NCBI GenBank assembly: GCA_014650015.1
Contig: BMUD01000002.1
Location: forward strand, 62,001 to 126,000
Direction of reading: 5' to 3'
DNA: 64,000 nt
Source: Streptomyces griseoloalbus
Lineage (GTDB): Bacteria; Actinomycetota; Actinomycetes; Streptomycetales; Streptomycetaceae
Each line of letters opens with the position of its first letter. Position 1 is the first letter of the stretch. Position numbers and translations under genes: made by a program. Below, one piece after another: positions 8,197 through 17,083 of this stretch. The notes under the pieces are model-generated. The model did no database searches. It worked only from the letters and a program-made list of their open reading frames with translations, and was not told the origin of the DNA.

Positions 8197-8826
8197 TCAC
8201 TCGCCGAAGGGGCGCACCGGCCCCACCTCGACACCGAGCAGCCGCCATGCCGCCAGCGCCCGGCGTTCCCGCTGCTCCCGGGTGGGGCCGGTGACGGCAC
8301 CGGACACCATGCCGACGGCGATCATGAGGTCGTCGGCCTGCGCGGCGAGCCGATGACCGTCCGGCAGATGCCGGCGCAGGGCCACCTCCACCCGCCGGGA
8401 CAGGGCCTGGGCGTAGGCGGGGACGTCGGCGTGACCGCCCGCCCCATCGGCGTGCAGGACACTCACGAAAGCGGCCGACTCCGTCTGGTGCCAGGTGAGG
8501 ATACCGAGGACCTGGGTGATGTCCGCGCCGTCCGCTGCCGCCGCCTGCTCGATCTGCCGGACGTTCTCCTCCAGTACGGCGATGGCCACGGCGGCCCGGT
8601 CGGGAAAATGCCGGTACAGCACTCCCTGACCGACGCCGGCCCGGCGCGCGATCGCGGACAGCGGGGCGTTCAGGCCGTGCTCCGCGTAGATCTCCCGGGC
8701 GGCACCGATGAGAGCGGCACGGTTGCGGGCGGCGGCTTTCGGCCCGTCGTTCGCGGGCCGTCGCTCATCGGACAGGGGCTGCTGCGTCACCCCGCGAGGG
8801 TACCGAGCCGGTGCCCGGGCGGTCAC
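8197..8826 (-). CDS. TetR/AcrR-family transcriptional regulator
   Basis: 209 residues from GTG 8826, which has GAGGG about 9 nt upstream; GTG 8790 is an alternative start but has no ribosome site. The HTH region reads IYAEHGLNAPLSAIARRAGVGQ followed by GVLYRHFPDRAA, characteristic of TetR. The stop is only 9 bp from the convergent SMP-30 gene. I infer that it controls the monooxygenase/SMP-30 pair through the palindrome at 7091-7110. Confidence 0.85.
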   Translation of the reverse strand: MTARAPARYPRGVTQQPLSDERRPANDGPKAAARNRAALIGAAREIYAEHGLNAPLSAIARRAGVGQGVLYRHFPDRAAVAIAVLEENVRQIEQAAAADGADITQVLGILTWHQTESAAFVSVLHADGAGGHADVPAYAQALSRRVEVALRRHLPDGHRLAAQADDLMIAVGMVSGAVTGPTREQRERRALAAWRLLGVEVGPVRPFGE

Positions 8827-8935
8827 GGCCGGCGCCCTCGGTCACTCCTCGGGGGCGAGCGGATCAGTGGGCCGTCGAGTGCTTCGGCCGGCCACTGCGG
8901 CGCCCGGGGGCCGCTTCGGGCTCCGGAAGCCGTCT

Positions 8936-9646
8936 TCAGAACGCGCGGAACTCCTCGAAGGGCGGCTCGAAGGAGGGATCAGGCAGGCGAAAGGCCCTGC
9001 AGCGACTCCCTGGTCCGGCCTGAGGAGCGGCACCGGCCGCCGTCACGGTTTCGCCGGGAAAGGCGTCGGGAATCGCCCTCCACCCCAGGTTCCGCTCGTA
9101 GTAGTGCACGGCGGTTCGCACGGACGGGGTCCAGGCGTCGTCGACCACGATCAGCCCGCCGGGCCGGACGATCTTCCGCAGGAAGTAGAGATCGACGAAG
9201 ACTTCGTGGAACCGGTGACTGCCGTCGACGAACGCCGCGTCTGCGGCGAGTCCCTCGGCGAGGAGCCGCGGGAGGCCGATCGATGACGGCGCGAGCACGA
9301 GCGAGGCGATCGAGTCCAGCCCGGCCGAGCACAGCAGGTCCCAGCCGACGTTGGACCAGGCACGTTCCTGGAAGGGATCGATGATCACGTGCCGGGGGTG
9401 CGGCGCATTCACCGTGATCAGCGCCTCACCGATCGCGAGCGCGGAACTGGCGTACGCGAGACCGACCTCGACAACCGTCTGCGCGCCCTCACGGATCAGC
9501 AGGTCGCGCAACTGGTCGCACGCGCGTTCCGGCACCGTGACCTTCTCGAAGTCCGCCTCTCGGTCCCGCGTGCGGGCGGGCCCCTCCCGCACGAGCCGAC
9601 GGCGCACCTCGCGGACCCGCGCCCTGCGTTCCTCCATGGTCACCAT
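8936..9646 (-). CDS. Class I SAM-dependent methyltransferase (Methyltransf_24-like)
   Basis: 236 residues. VVEVGLAYASSALAIGEAL (residues about 58-76) is motif I, AAFVDGSHRFHEVFVDL is the motif with the metal- or substrate-facing Asp and His, and PGGLIVVDD follows. This combination marks the methyltransferase-24 type, related to caffeoyl-CoA and macrocin O-methyltransferases. The N-terminus is rich in Arg and Glu. ATG 9646 or the internal ATG at 9637 may be the start. It stands alone between a TetR and an ABC transporter; the substrate is unknown. Confidence 0.75.
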   Translation of the reverse strand: MVTMEERRARVREVRRRLVREGPARTRDREADFEKVTVPERACDQLRDLLIREGAQTVVEVGLAYASSALAIGEALITVNAPHPRHVIIDPFQERAWSNVGWDLLCSAGLDSIASLVLAPSSIGLPRLLAEGLAADAAFVDGSHRFHEVFVDLYFLRKIVRPGGLIVVDDAWTPSVRTAVHYYERNLGWRAIPDAFPGETVTAAGAAPQAGPGSRCRAFRLPDPSFEPPFEEFRAF

Positions 9647-10083
9647 GCCGCCCAGCCCTCCACGGCTCGCCCGTCTCCCTCGCCACCAGGGTCACAGCCC
9701 GGCGCCGTCCCGCCGGTCCATCGTGAGGGACAGTCACGTCGGCTCTGACGCGAATCGACCGCCGCACGCGCAATTGCCCATATGTGGCGCGGCGCGTGCG
9801 CCGGATGTCGCCGGATGTCGGAGTGCGACCGGCTCCGCGCGGTCGGCCTCCGGACCCAGAACGCCCAAGCCCCGGCCGCGCACCGCGGCGCCGGCGACCG
9901 CCTCCGGCGTTTCGGCCACTTCCCCGCCGGAGCCGGCCTTTGCGTGCCAAGGGTGGGTGCATCTCACACGCTGCGCGGAGCCCGTGTTTCCGGGGTTCCG
10001 AGGCCGACCGAAACACATGTGTTCGAAAGGGCGGCAGGGTCGTTGAGCCCCGGGAACCACCGCGCGACCGAAGGGGGATCACG
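9647..10083. other. 437-bp intergenic region upstream of the ABC exporter
   Basis: It separates the divergent methyltransferase (start 9646) and ABC exporter (start 10084). I see no convincing gene; open frames here are shadows. It holds the 12-bp perfect palindrome AACACATGTGTT at 10012-10023, about 60 bp before the exporter start, a possible repressor site. Confidence 0.6.
10012..10023. promoter_or_regulatory. 12-bp palindrome upstream of the ABC exporter
   Basis: AACACATGTGTT is self-complementary and stands out in GC-rich DNA. It lies 60 bp upstream of the TTG start at 10084. No adjacent regulator gene is evident, so the operator role is inference. Confidence 0.4.
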
Positions 10084-12027
10084 TTGACCTCGGCCAACGC
10101 AGAAGAACAGGCGACCTCCGGCACACCGGACGGGAACGCCCAGGACACCGCAGCCGGCGTACACGACGAGGAGTTCCAGTACCGCGACGAGTCACGTCTC
10201 AAGGCCGGTGCGCAGATGACGACCGGCACGATGGCGAGGCGCCTGCCGGCGCTGGTGGTCCGGTCCTTGAGAATGGCCTGGCAGACCGACCGCGCCGCCA
10301 CGGCCGGCCTGCTGGCGTGCCAGGTCGGCACCGGCGTGCTCGCCGCCCTGGGGCTGCTCGCCGTCACGGGCACGATCAACGCGCTGATCTCGTCCGGTGA
10401 CATCACCGAGCGGCTGAGGGAGGCTGCTCCGCGGCTGGTGGTCATCGCCGCGGCGACCGGCCTGCGCGCCCTGCTGGGCATCGTGGTGACGTGGCTGACC
10501 GGCCGTCTGCGGCCGGTGCTGGCCCGGGCGGCCGAGGTGACGATGATCGAGGCCGCGCTCGGCGCTGAGCCGGCGGCGAACAACAAGCCCGGCTACAACG
10601 ACTTCTACGACATCGCCGACCGCGGCGCCCAGGTGACTCCCGACCTCGTGGCCGAGGCCCAGGACGTCCTCGCCGCGACGGCGACGCTCACCGCCGGAGC
10701 GACCGTCCTCGCCGTGCTCCACCCGGTACTTCTCCCTCTGCTGCTCCTGGCGTGCCTGCCGCAGGCCGCCGCGTACGTCCGGGCCGCCCGCGTGCTGTAC
10801 CTGGCGGGGCTGGAGACCTCCGGGCGGCGCCGGATGCTGTTCAAACTCCGGTGGCACATGGCCTACACGGAGTCCGGCGAGGAGATGCGGGCCTGTCTGG
10901 CCGGACCGTTCCTCATCGGCCGGTACCGGCGGCTCGCCGCCTCGGTCAACGCGGCCGAGCGCGAGGCCGCGGACACCGGGGCCTGGATGGGCGTGGCCGG
11001 TGCGGTCGCCGGCGGCGTGGCGTCGGCCGCCGTGTGGGCCGCGCTGCTCTGGCTCCTGGCCTCCGGCCGCATGGACCTCGCCGCCGGGGGCGGCGCGGTC
11101 TTCGCCCTGCAGACGGCGACCACGTCCGTGCGCGGCATCATCAACAGCGGGGCCCGGCTGGTCCGCACCGGCTGGTACGTGCAGGACTGGCAGAACTTCC
11201 TCGACAACGCCCACGGGCAGGCCATGGCGGATTCCCGGGGTACCAAGACCCTGCCGAGGGCGCCGGAGCGGTTCGAGGTGCGCGACATCGACTACCGGTA
11301 CGACGGTGCCCCCAGGAACAGTCTCAGCGGGGTGTCGCTCCAGGTACGGCGCGGCGAGATCGTGGCGCTGGTCGGGGAGAACGGGTCGGGCAAGTCCACC
11401 CTCTCCCGGCTGATCTGCGGCCTGCTGCTGCCCACGTCCGGCGAGGTGGCATGGGATCACATGACCACGTCGCAGCTGGACCCCTGGGAGGCGTGGAAGC
11501 ACGTGGCCCTGATCCCGCAGAAGTACACCCATCTGCCGCTGACCCTGCGGGACAACATCACCTTCGGGCAGGGCGACACCGGCGACGCCGCCGTACTGGC
11601 GGCCTGCAAGGCGTCCGGGGCGGTGGAGATGCTGCCCGGCCTGCGGTCGGGGCTGGACACCCTGCTGACCTCGGAGTGGTTCGGTGGCCAGCAACTGTCC
11701 GGAGGGCAGTGGCAGCGTGTCGTCCTCACCAGGGCGTTCCACCGGAAGGCGACGCTGCTGGTGATGGACGAGCCCACCGCGGCGCTCGACGCGCGGGCGG
11801 AGCACCACATCTTCACCGGCTTGCGGGACCTGGCGAAGGACCGGGCGATCCTGCTGATCACCCACCGGCTCGCCAACGTCGCCGTGGCGGACAGGATCGT
11901 CGTCCTGGACCGAGGGCGGATCGTGCAGGAAGGCACGTACGACCAGCTCACGCGTGAGCCGGGCCTGTTCCGCTCCCTGTGGGAACTTCAGCAACGGACC
12001 GGCAATGAGAGCGGCGGTGACGCATGA
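10084..12027 (+). CDS. ABC exporter, fused permease and ATPase
   Basis: 647 residues from TTG 10084, chosen because AAGGGGG (10071-10077) precedes it by 6 nt; the longer upstream frame has no support. A roughly 60-residue cytoplasmic tail precedes five or six membrane segments (about 70-380), then the nucleotide-binding domain. Walker A is VGENGSGKST (about residue 432), the signature motif is LSGGQWQR, Walker B is LLVMDEPTAAL, and the switch is ITHRLA. It is a half-transporter that would act as a homodimer. Members of this type export lipids, peptides or antibiotics. No precursor peptide or modifying enzyme is nearby. Confidence 0.9.
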   Translation: MTSANAEEQATSGTPDGNAQDTAAGVHDEEFQYRDESRLKAGAQMTTGTMARRLPALVVRSLRMAWQTDRAATAGLLACQVGTGVLAALGLLAVTGTINALISSGDITERLREAAPRLVVIAAATGLRALLGIVVTWLTGRLRPVLARAAEVTMIEAALGAEPAANNKPGYNDFYDIADRGAQVTPDLVAEAQDVLAATATLTAGATVLAVLHPVLLPLLLLACLPQAAAYVRAARVLYLAGLETSGRRRMLFKLRWHMAYTESGEEMRACLAGPFLIGRYRRLAASVNAAEREAADTGAWMGVAGAVAGGVASAAVWAALLWLLASGRMDLAAGGGAVFALQTATTSVRGIINSGARLVRTGWYVQDWQNFLDNAHGQAMADSRGTKTLPRAPERFEVRDIDYRYDGAPRNSLSGVSLQVRRGEIVALVGENGSGKSTLSRLICGLLLPTSGEVAWDHMTTSQLDPWEAWKHVALIPQKYTHLPLTLRDNITFGQGDTGDAAVLAACKASGAVEMLPGLRSGLDTLLTSEWFGGQQLSGGQWQRVVLTRAFHRKATLLVMDEPTAALDARAEHHIFTGLRDLAKDRAILLITHRLANVAVADRIVVLDRGRIVQEGTYDQLTREPGLFRSLWELQQRTGNESGGDA

Positions 12028-12088
12028 CCACGGGCATGCCCGGTGCACGGTGCGGGCGAGGGATCGCCGGAGGTCTCCCGTTGACAAG

Positions 12089-12113
12089 CATAAGCTAATG
12101 AGATTAGCTTATG
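12089..12113. promoter_or_regulatory. First of two overlapping operators (with promoter) for the hydrolase-TetR operon
   Basis: Perfect inverted repeat: CATAAGCTAAT (12089-12099), spacer GAG, ATTAGCTTATG (12103-12113). A TTGACA -35 element lies just upstream at 12081-12086. A -10 region would fall near 12104-12110, inside the repeat, so a bound repressor would block RNA polymerase directly. Confidence 0.8.
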
Positions 12114-12130
12114 GCTAACAACGTTAGCCA
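12112..12130. promoter_or_regulatory. Second operator, sharing the GCTAA/TTAGC core
   Basis: Perfect inverted repeat TGGCTAAC (12112-12119), spacer AAC, GTTAGCCA (12123-12130). It overlaps the first operator by two bases and uses the same half-site core with the same 3-nt spacing. The centres are 20 bp apart, about two helical turns, so two repressor dimers could bind side by side on the same face. Confidence 0.75.
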
Positions 12131-12145
12131 ACCCTGGGAGCCGTC

Positions 12146-12982
12146 ATGACCGAGTACCTCGCCGTCGACGGCGGCACGATCGCTTACGAGGTGGCGGGGT
12201 CCGGACCGCTGATCGTTCTCGCGCACGGCATGGGCGACAGCCGCGCCGCGTACCGTGCCGTGATCCCTCAGCTGGTGGCGGCGGGCCATCGGGTCGCCGC
12301 CGTCGATCTGCGCGGCTGCGGCGAGTCCGGCGTCGGCTGGCCTTCCTGGAACCGCACCGCCATCGCCGGCGACCTGCTCGCCGTGATCCGCCACCTGGGC
12401 GGCCCGGCCGTGCTCGTCGGCCACTCGGTCTCCGGCGGCGCCGCCACCATCGCCGCGGCACAGGAGCCCTCACTGATCACCGCTGTCGTCGAGCTGGCGC
12501 CCTTCACCCGCAAGCAGTCGATCCGCCTCGGCGACCTGCGGGTGAAGCGCTTCCGGCAGGGCATGCTGCGGCTGCTCGGCACGGGCGCGTTCGGCAGTGT
12601 GCCGCTCTGGCGCTCCTACCTCGATGTGGCCTACCCCGGCGCCAGGCCGGCCGACTGGGCCGAGCGGCTCGGCCGCATCGAGGCCCTGCTGCGCGAGCCG
12701 GGCCGGATGAAGGCGATGCGGGGCATGGGCCGCAGCGCCCCGACCGACGCCGGCGCACAGCTGGGCAACGTCCGTTGCCCGGTCCTGGTCGTGATGGGCA
12801 CCCTCGACCCCGACTGGGCCGACCCGCACGCCGAGGGTTCGGCGGTCGTGGACGCCCTGCCGTCCGGCCTCGGGCGCCTCGAGATGATCGAGGGTGCCGG
12901 TCACTACCCGCACGACCAGTTCCCCGACCAGGTGGTTTCCCTCATGCTCGCCTTCCTCCGATCGGACGCCGCCCGTGCCTAG
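12146..12982 (+). CDS. Alpha/beta-fold hydrolase
   Basis: 278 residues from ATG 12146, with GGGAG 6 nt upstream. VLAHGMGDS is the oxyanion-hole loop. VGHSVSGGA near residue 95 holds the nucleophilic Ser, DPDW near 217 a likely catalytic Asp, and GAGHYPHDQ near 250 the catalytic His. Family members are esterases, lactonases or haloalkane/epoxide hydrolases; the substrate is unknown. The TetR gene starts inside its last codons (8-bp overlap), so the two are co-translated and probably respond to a compound this enzyme removes. Confidence 0.85.
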   Translation: MTEYLAVDGGTIAYEVAGSGPLIVLAHGMGDSRAAYRAVIPQLVAAGHRVAAVDLRGCGESGVGWPSWNRTAIAGDLLAVIRHLGGPAVLVGHSVSGGAATIAAAQEPSLITAVVELAPFTRKQSIRLGDLRVKRFRQGMLRLLGTGAFGSVPLWRSYLDVAYPGARPADWAERLGRIEALLREPGRMKAMRGMGRSAPTDAGAQLGNVRCPVLVVMGTLDPDWADPHAEGSAVVDALPSGLGRLEMIEGAGHYPHDQFPDQVVSLMLAFLRSDAARA

Positions 12983-13538
12983 GGCCGGCCTGGACCCGGC
13001 GGGCGTGGTCGCGGCCGGTGCCGCCCTCGCCGACGAGGTGGGCCTCGCCAACCTGACGATGGGTCTGCTGGCGGAGCGGGTGGGCGTGCGCACCCCGTCC
13101 CTCTACAAGCACGTGGGCGGCCAGGAAGACCTCAACCGGCGCATCGCGGTCCTGGCGATGGACGAGGCCGCCGACGCCGTCGGCCACGCGGTCCAGGGGT
13201 ACGCGGGCCGCGACGCCCTGGCGGCAGCGGCCCGCGCCTTCCGTGCCTTCGTCCTGAAGCACCCGGGCCGGTACGCCGCGACAATCGGCGTGGAACCGTC
13301 GGGTCCGGACGACCCCCTGGCCACCGCCGGTCAGCGGCTGCTCGACGCGTTCACCGCGGTCCTGCGCGGCTACGACATCGCGGAGTCCGACGTGGACCAC
13401 GCCCTGCGCACGCTCCGCAGCCTCTGCCACGGCTTCGCCACCTTGCAGGCGGCCAACGGCTTCCAGTGGAGCGCCGACATCGACGACAGCTTCGAGTGGC
13501 TGATCGCCTTCGCCGACCGGGGCCTGCGCGCCCTGTGA
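12975..13538 (+). CDS. TetR-family regulator with C-terminal WHG domain
   Basis: 187 residues from GTG 12975, overlapping the hydrolase stop (12980-12982). The HTH is compact: LADEVGLANLTMGLLAERVGV then RTPSLYKHVGGQEDL. The C-terminal region GFATLQAANGFQW fits the WHG domain of this TetR subgroup. It is probably the repressor of its own operon through the two palindromes at 12089-12130. Confidence 0.8.
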   Translation: MPRAGLDPAGVVAAGAALADEVGLANLTMGLLAERVGVRTPSLYKHVGGQEDLNRRIAVLAMDEAADAVGHAVQGYAGRDALAAAARAFRAFVLKHPGRYAATIGVEPSGPDDPLATAGQRLLDAFTAVLRGYDIAESDVDHALRTLRSLCHGFATLQAANGFQWSADIDDSFEWLIAFADRGLRAL

Positions 13539-13556
13539 GGGTGCCCCCGCCGTTGA

Positions 13557-14810
13557 TCACCCGGCCTTCGCCTGCCGGCGCGGACAGGTGACGAAGACCT
13601 GCCGGTCACTGGCGGTGGACGACTCCCCCAACAGGTCACGCGGCACCGCGTCGTACGCCACCACGCGGCCGTGCGCGTCGAGGGTCGGGTCGGACGCCGG
13701 CCTCTGGTTGACGGTGCCGTCGGGCCGGGCGGTGACCATGTCCGTGCGGCCGGTGCGCAGGTCCATCAGGTAGATCACCTGGAGCGGACCGCGAGGCTCC
13801 CGCTCCTCGGCCGCCACGAAGACGATGTGCCGGCCGTCCGCGCTCAGACGGCCGGTGTGCGTGGAGAACTGCGGCCTGGGGCCCAGGATGTGACGCAGCG
13901 CTCCGCTCCTCAGGTCCTTGAGGAAGACGTCACCGGTGTCGCTGGTTCCCCTGGGCCGCAAGGTACGGCACTTGATGCGGAAGACGACATGACGGCCGTC
14001 CGCACTCATCACCGGGTCGGTGACGTGGTGCTCGGCCGGGTCGTCCACGCACTCGGGGTCGATGCGTACCCGCCTGTCCGTGCGGCGGTCGAGCGCGTAG
14101 ACGTGCGTCGTGCCGCCCTCGGCGTCGCCCGTCCCGCGGTCCGACGACAGGTAGGCGATGTGCCGGCCGTCGTGGCTCAGGGACGGCGTCCCGACCCACT
14201 GCTCATCGCCCGCCACGGGATCGTCGACCCACTCGCCGGTGTCCCGCCCGAGGTCGCGCAGCCGGATGCGGGAGGGTGCCGCCGTGTCCGCCGTCGGCCG
14301 GGCCGTGAAGGTCACGTACCGTCCGTTTCCGCTGATGGTCGGCGCGTTCGTGCTGCTGAACCTGGCATGGGTGCCGTCACTGACCAGTTCGGTACGGCCA
14401 CTGCGCAGGTGGTACACATACGCCCGGGTGCCATCCAGCGTCGGGAAGGCCACCCGCGTGCCATCGGCGCTGATGGACGGAGCGCGGTTCGGCGCTCCCC
14501 GGTCCATCCCGTCGGTCAGGTCGCTGGCCCAGTGCACCCGCCCGGTCCGCAGGTCCTTCACGTAGACGTCGCTGACGTCGTCGGTGTCGCCCGGCGCCAG
14601 GTTCGAGGCGCGTGACCAGAAGGCCACATGGCGGCCGTTGGCACTGATCGCTGCGTACTGGCTCTGTTCGTTGCCCATCACATCGCCGGACGTGACGTTC
14701 ACGTACTGTGTGCCCGGCTTCAGTTCCAACGCCCCTGCGGGCGTGGCCTGCACGACTGCGCACACCACTGCCACCGTACCGACGGCAGCCGCTGACCACC
14801 CACGACGCAT
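13557..14810 (-). CDS. Secreted TolB-like (PD40) beta-propeller protein
   Basis: 417 residues with a signal peptide (MRRGWSAAAVG, cleavage near AGALE). At least six repeats of the WD40-like PD40 type are visible, each like AAISANGRHVAFWSR, PSISADGTRVAF or PTISGNGRYVTF, often followed by DVYVKDLRTGR. Paired Cys residues (RIDPECVDD, RIKCRT) may form disulfides. This is an extracellular propeller of the kind Streptomyces often encodes; no enzymatic motif is visible and function is unknown. Confidence 0.8.
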   Translation of the reverse strand: MRRGWSAAAVGTVAVVCAVVQATPAGALELKPGTQYVNVTSGDVMGNEQSQYAAISANGRHVAFWSRASNLAPGDTDDVSDVYVKDLRTGRVHWASDLTDGMDRGAPNRAPSISADGTRVAFPTLDGTRAYVYHLRSGRTELVSDGTHARFSSTNAPTISGNGRYVTFTARPTADTAAPSRIRLRDLGRDTGEWVDDPVAGDEQWVGTPSLSHDGRHIAYLSSDRGTGDAEGGTTHVYALDRRTDRRVRIDPECVDDPAEHHVTDPVMSADGRHVVFRIKCRTLRPRGTSDTGDVFLKDLRSGALRHILGPRPQFSTHTGRLSADGRHIVFVAAEEREPRGPLQVIYLMDLRTGRTDMVTARPDGTVNQRPASDPTLDAHGRVVAYDAVPRDLLGESSTASDRQVFVTCPRRQAKAG

Positions 14811-15114
14811 TCGTCCCCCCGGTCGCCACGTCTCCCCCGGCCCTGCGGCTCGGGCTCACCTTCATGCAATCGGCTCGCGGATGCGCAGTCAATGCGTTCG
14901 TTGCCGTAGACCCGGCACGCTCAACTGGCCCTCCGTGCTCACGTCACGATCTCTGTTTCCCTGTCGGCCCGGCCCGGCCCGCCCGCACGGCTCGTTCCGC
15001 CGCACGCCGGGCCGGGCACGGCGCTGCCCGAGCACGCCACGGGGCGAACGGCAAACACGGCTGGACGCGGCGAGCAGCGCCGCACTGTCAGTGGTGGGTG
15101 GCAGCATCGGGCGC
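14811..15114. other. 304-bp divergent intergenic region
   Basis: It lies between the propeller gene (start 14810, minus) and the SMI1 gene (start 15115, plus). It must hold both promoters. I saw no clear inverted repeat or small gene. Confidence 0.5.
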
Positions 15115-17010
15115 ATGACGGACACCATGGCATTCGACTGGCGGTCCTTCCTGCTCAGGTGGAGCGGGGAGTGGGCGGATTCCCTGCCGGAGGGCGAGAC
15201 GCGGAGCGAGGACGACGAGGCCGCGCGGCGGGCGCGTTGGCTGGGCTTCCCGCCCGCGTCCGAGGAGCGGATCGCCGCCCTGGAGGAGCGCCTCGGCCGA
15301 CGCCTGCCCCCGTCGTACCGAGCGTTCCTCGAGGTCAGCGACGGGTGGCGGCACGCCGGTGGGTTCGTGTGGCTGCTGGCGGGGACCGAGGACGCACACT
15401 GGCACCGCGACGAGTCGGGGCTGGCGGACATGTTCGAGGGGTACCTGGACGAGGACGCCGGGCCCGAGGAACGGCAGGAGGCGGATCTCTGGCGGCGCGG
15501 GCTGCAGCTCGACGTCGAGTCCGACGTCACCCACGTCCTCATGGATCCCGAGGACGTGGATGAGGACGGCGAGTGGGCCGTGTACACGTGGTCGAGCTGG
15601 CGGGCCGCGCCGCCCGAGCGGCACGCCGACTTCCTCGCGTTCATGCGGGACATGTACCGGCAGTTCCACAGCCTGCGGGCGCACCGGGGCGACGGGGAGC
15701 CGGTGTTCGCCAACGACACGACGCGAGAGCTGGACGCCCTGGTGGAGGAGGCCCGGACGGAGGCGCTGCGCGGCGGCTGGGAGCGGGCCGTGAAGGGGCT
15801 GGACGAGGCCAAGGGGTACGGCAGGCCGCGGGCCGCCGGGCTGGGCGACCAGATACGCCGCCTCCTCGGCCAGACCTCCATGGTGTACTACGACGGCCTG
15901 GTAACGGACCCGCGATACGCTCCCGAGCTGCTGCCACCCCTGGTGGCCGAGCACGCGGCGCACTCGTACCGGGACGACTCCACGCTGGGATTCCATCTGC
16001 GGGGCGCCGACGAGGACGTGGTGTCACTGGCTTATGCGACGCTGGAGCGGGTGCGCGGTGGCACCTACCGGTACTCGGCGGCCGGGCCGTTCGGGGAGGC
16101 GGTCGAGCGGGCGCGGGGGCTGGCGCGGTGGGGAGACACCGACGGGGCGTGGCGGACGCTGATCGACGCTCTGTCCGTGTGGGAGCCGCTGGGACCGGAC
16201 CACCTGGCGCCGCTGGGGTGGGTGGCCGACCCCCTGCTCGGGCCATTGCTCACCCCGGAGCGGGGCCGCGAACTGCTGTCCACGCCAAGGGGCGGGCAGG
16301 CGGGTGAGGGACCGAGGCCGACGGCCGGAATCGACCCGGGCGACCTGGTCTGGCTCGCGGAGCCGGACCCGGGCAACAACCGCACGTCGTACCGGTTCGT
16401 CCTGGTGGAGGGGGTGGAGCCGGAGGAGTTGCCCGCACGTCTCGCGGACGGTGAGGGCTCCGTGCTGAACGAACCCATGACCTTCTGGGAGGCGCGCCAC
16501 AGGTCGTCGCACCGTCGGACGGAGTTCTCGTCCTACGACGACAGGGCTCTCATGGCGGTCGGCCGGGCCGGCGCCGGTTGGAGCTTCGCCTTCGACGGCG
16601 AACCCGCCCCGTTCGACCGGCGGCGATTCGTCTCCCCGGCCGCGGCCGCCGGCGCGGGCACCCGCGCGGTGGTGGTGTGGAGCGGCCTGAGGACATGGCA
16701 CGGACAACCGTTCTTCCACCTGTCGGTGGCGCGAGACGGTGCCGAGCAGTACTCGTTCACGTACGCGGACGGAGAGGTCCACAGAAGCGGAGAGATACCG
16801 CGGGCGCTGGACCCCAGCCGGTTCTTCGGCGACCTGGCGGACGGCGCCGCGGTGGAAAGGTCGCTGCTGGATGCGGTGGGCCGGGAGTTCGGTGCCCGTC
16901 TGCCACGTCACGCCATCGTCAATGGGCGGCTGCACACGTTCGCCACCCGCTCCTGGACACGGCCGCCGAGGGACGGAGAGACGTACGCGGTGATCCGCAT
17001 GCACCTCTGA
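15115..17010 (+). CDS. SMI1/KNR4 (SUKH) domain protein with long C-terminal extension
   Basis: 631 residues from ATG 15115 (ATG 15127 is also possible). Residues about 45-190 match the SMI1/KNR4 fold: LEERLGRRLPPSYRAFLEVSDGW, GFVWLLAGTEDA, later YTWSSWRAAPPERHADFLAF. Single-domain SUKH proteins are typically 150-200 residues and often serve as immunity proteins to polymorphic toxins. Here about 440 further residues follow, rich in acidic and Arg residues, which I cannot assign. No toxin gene is adjacent. Confidence 0.7.
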   Translation: MTDTMAFDWRSFLLRWSGEWADSLPEGETRSEDDEAARRARWLGFPPASEERIAALEERLGRRLPPSYRAFLEVSDGWRHAGGFVWLLAGTEDAHWHRDESGLADMFEGYLDEDAGPEERQEADLWRRGLQLDVESDVTHVLMDPEDVDEDGEWAVYTWSSWRAAPPERHADFLAFMRDMYRQFHSLRAHRGDGEPVFANDTTRELDALVEEARTEALRGGWERAVKGLDEAKGYGRPRAAGLGDQIRRLLGQTSMVYYDGLVTDPRYAPELLPPLVAEHAAHSYRDDSTLGFHLRGADEDVVSLAYATLERVRGGTYRYSAAGPFGEAVERARGLARWGDTDGAWRTLIDALSVWEPLGPDHLAPLGWVADPLLGPLLTPERGRELLSTPRGGQAGEGPRPTAGIDPGDLVWLAEPDPGNNRTSYRFVLVEGVEPEELPARLADGEGSVLNEPMTFWEARHRSSHRRTEFSSYDDRALMAVGRAGAGWSFAFDGEPAPFDRRRFVSPAAAAGAGTRAVVVWSGLRTWHGQPFFHLSVARDGAEQYSFTYADGEVHRSGEIPRALDPSRFFGDLADGAAVERSLLDAVGREFGARLPRHAIVNGRLHTFATRSWTRPPRDGETYAVIRMHL

Positions 17011-17083
17011 GCCGCACTCCCCGAGGAGGGCGAGAACGGACCAGGGCCTGTCCGGCGGATCATGTGACCACTAGGCTGCGACG

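Noticed and set aside
9784-10083. 100-codon N-terminal extension of the ABC exporter
   Set aside because: Arg/Pro-rich shadow sequence without a ribosome site. TTG 10084 has an excellent one.
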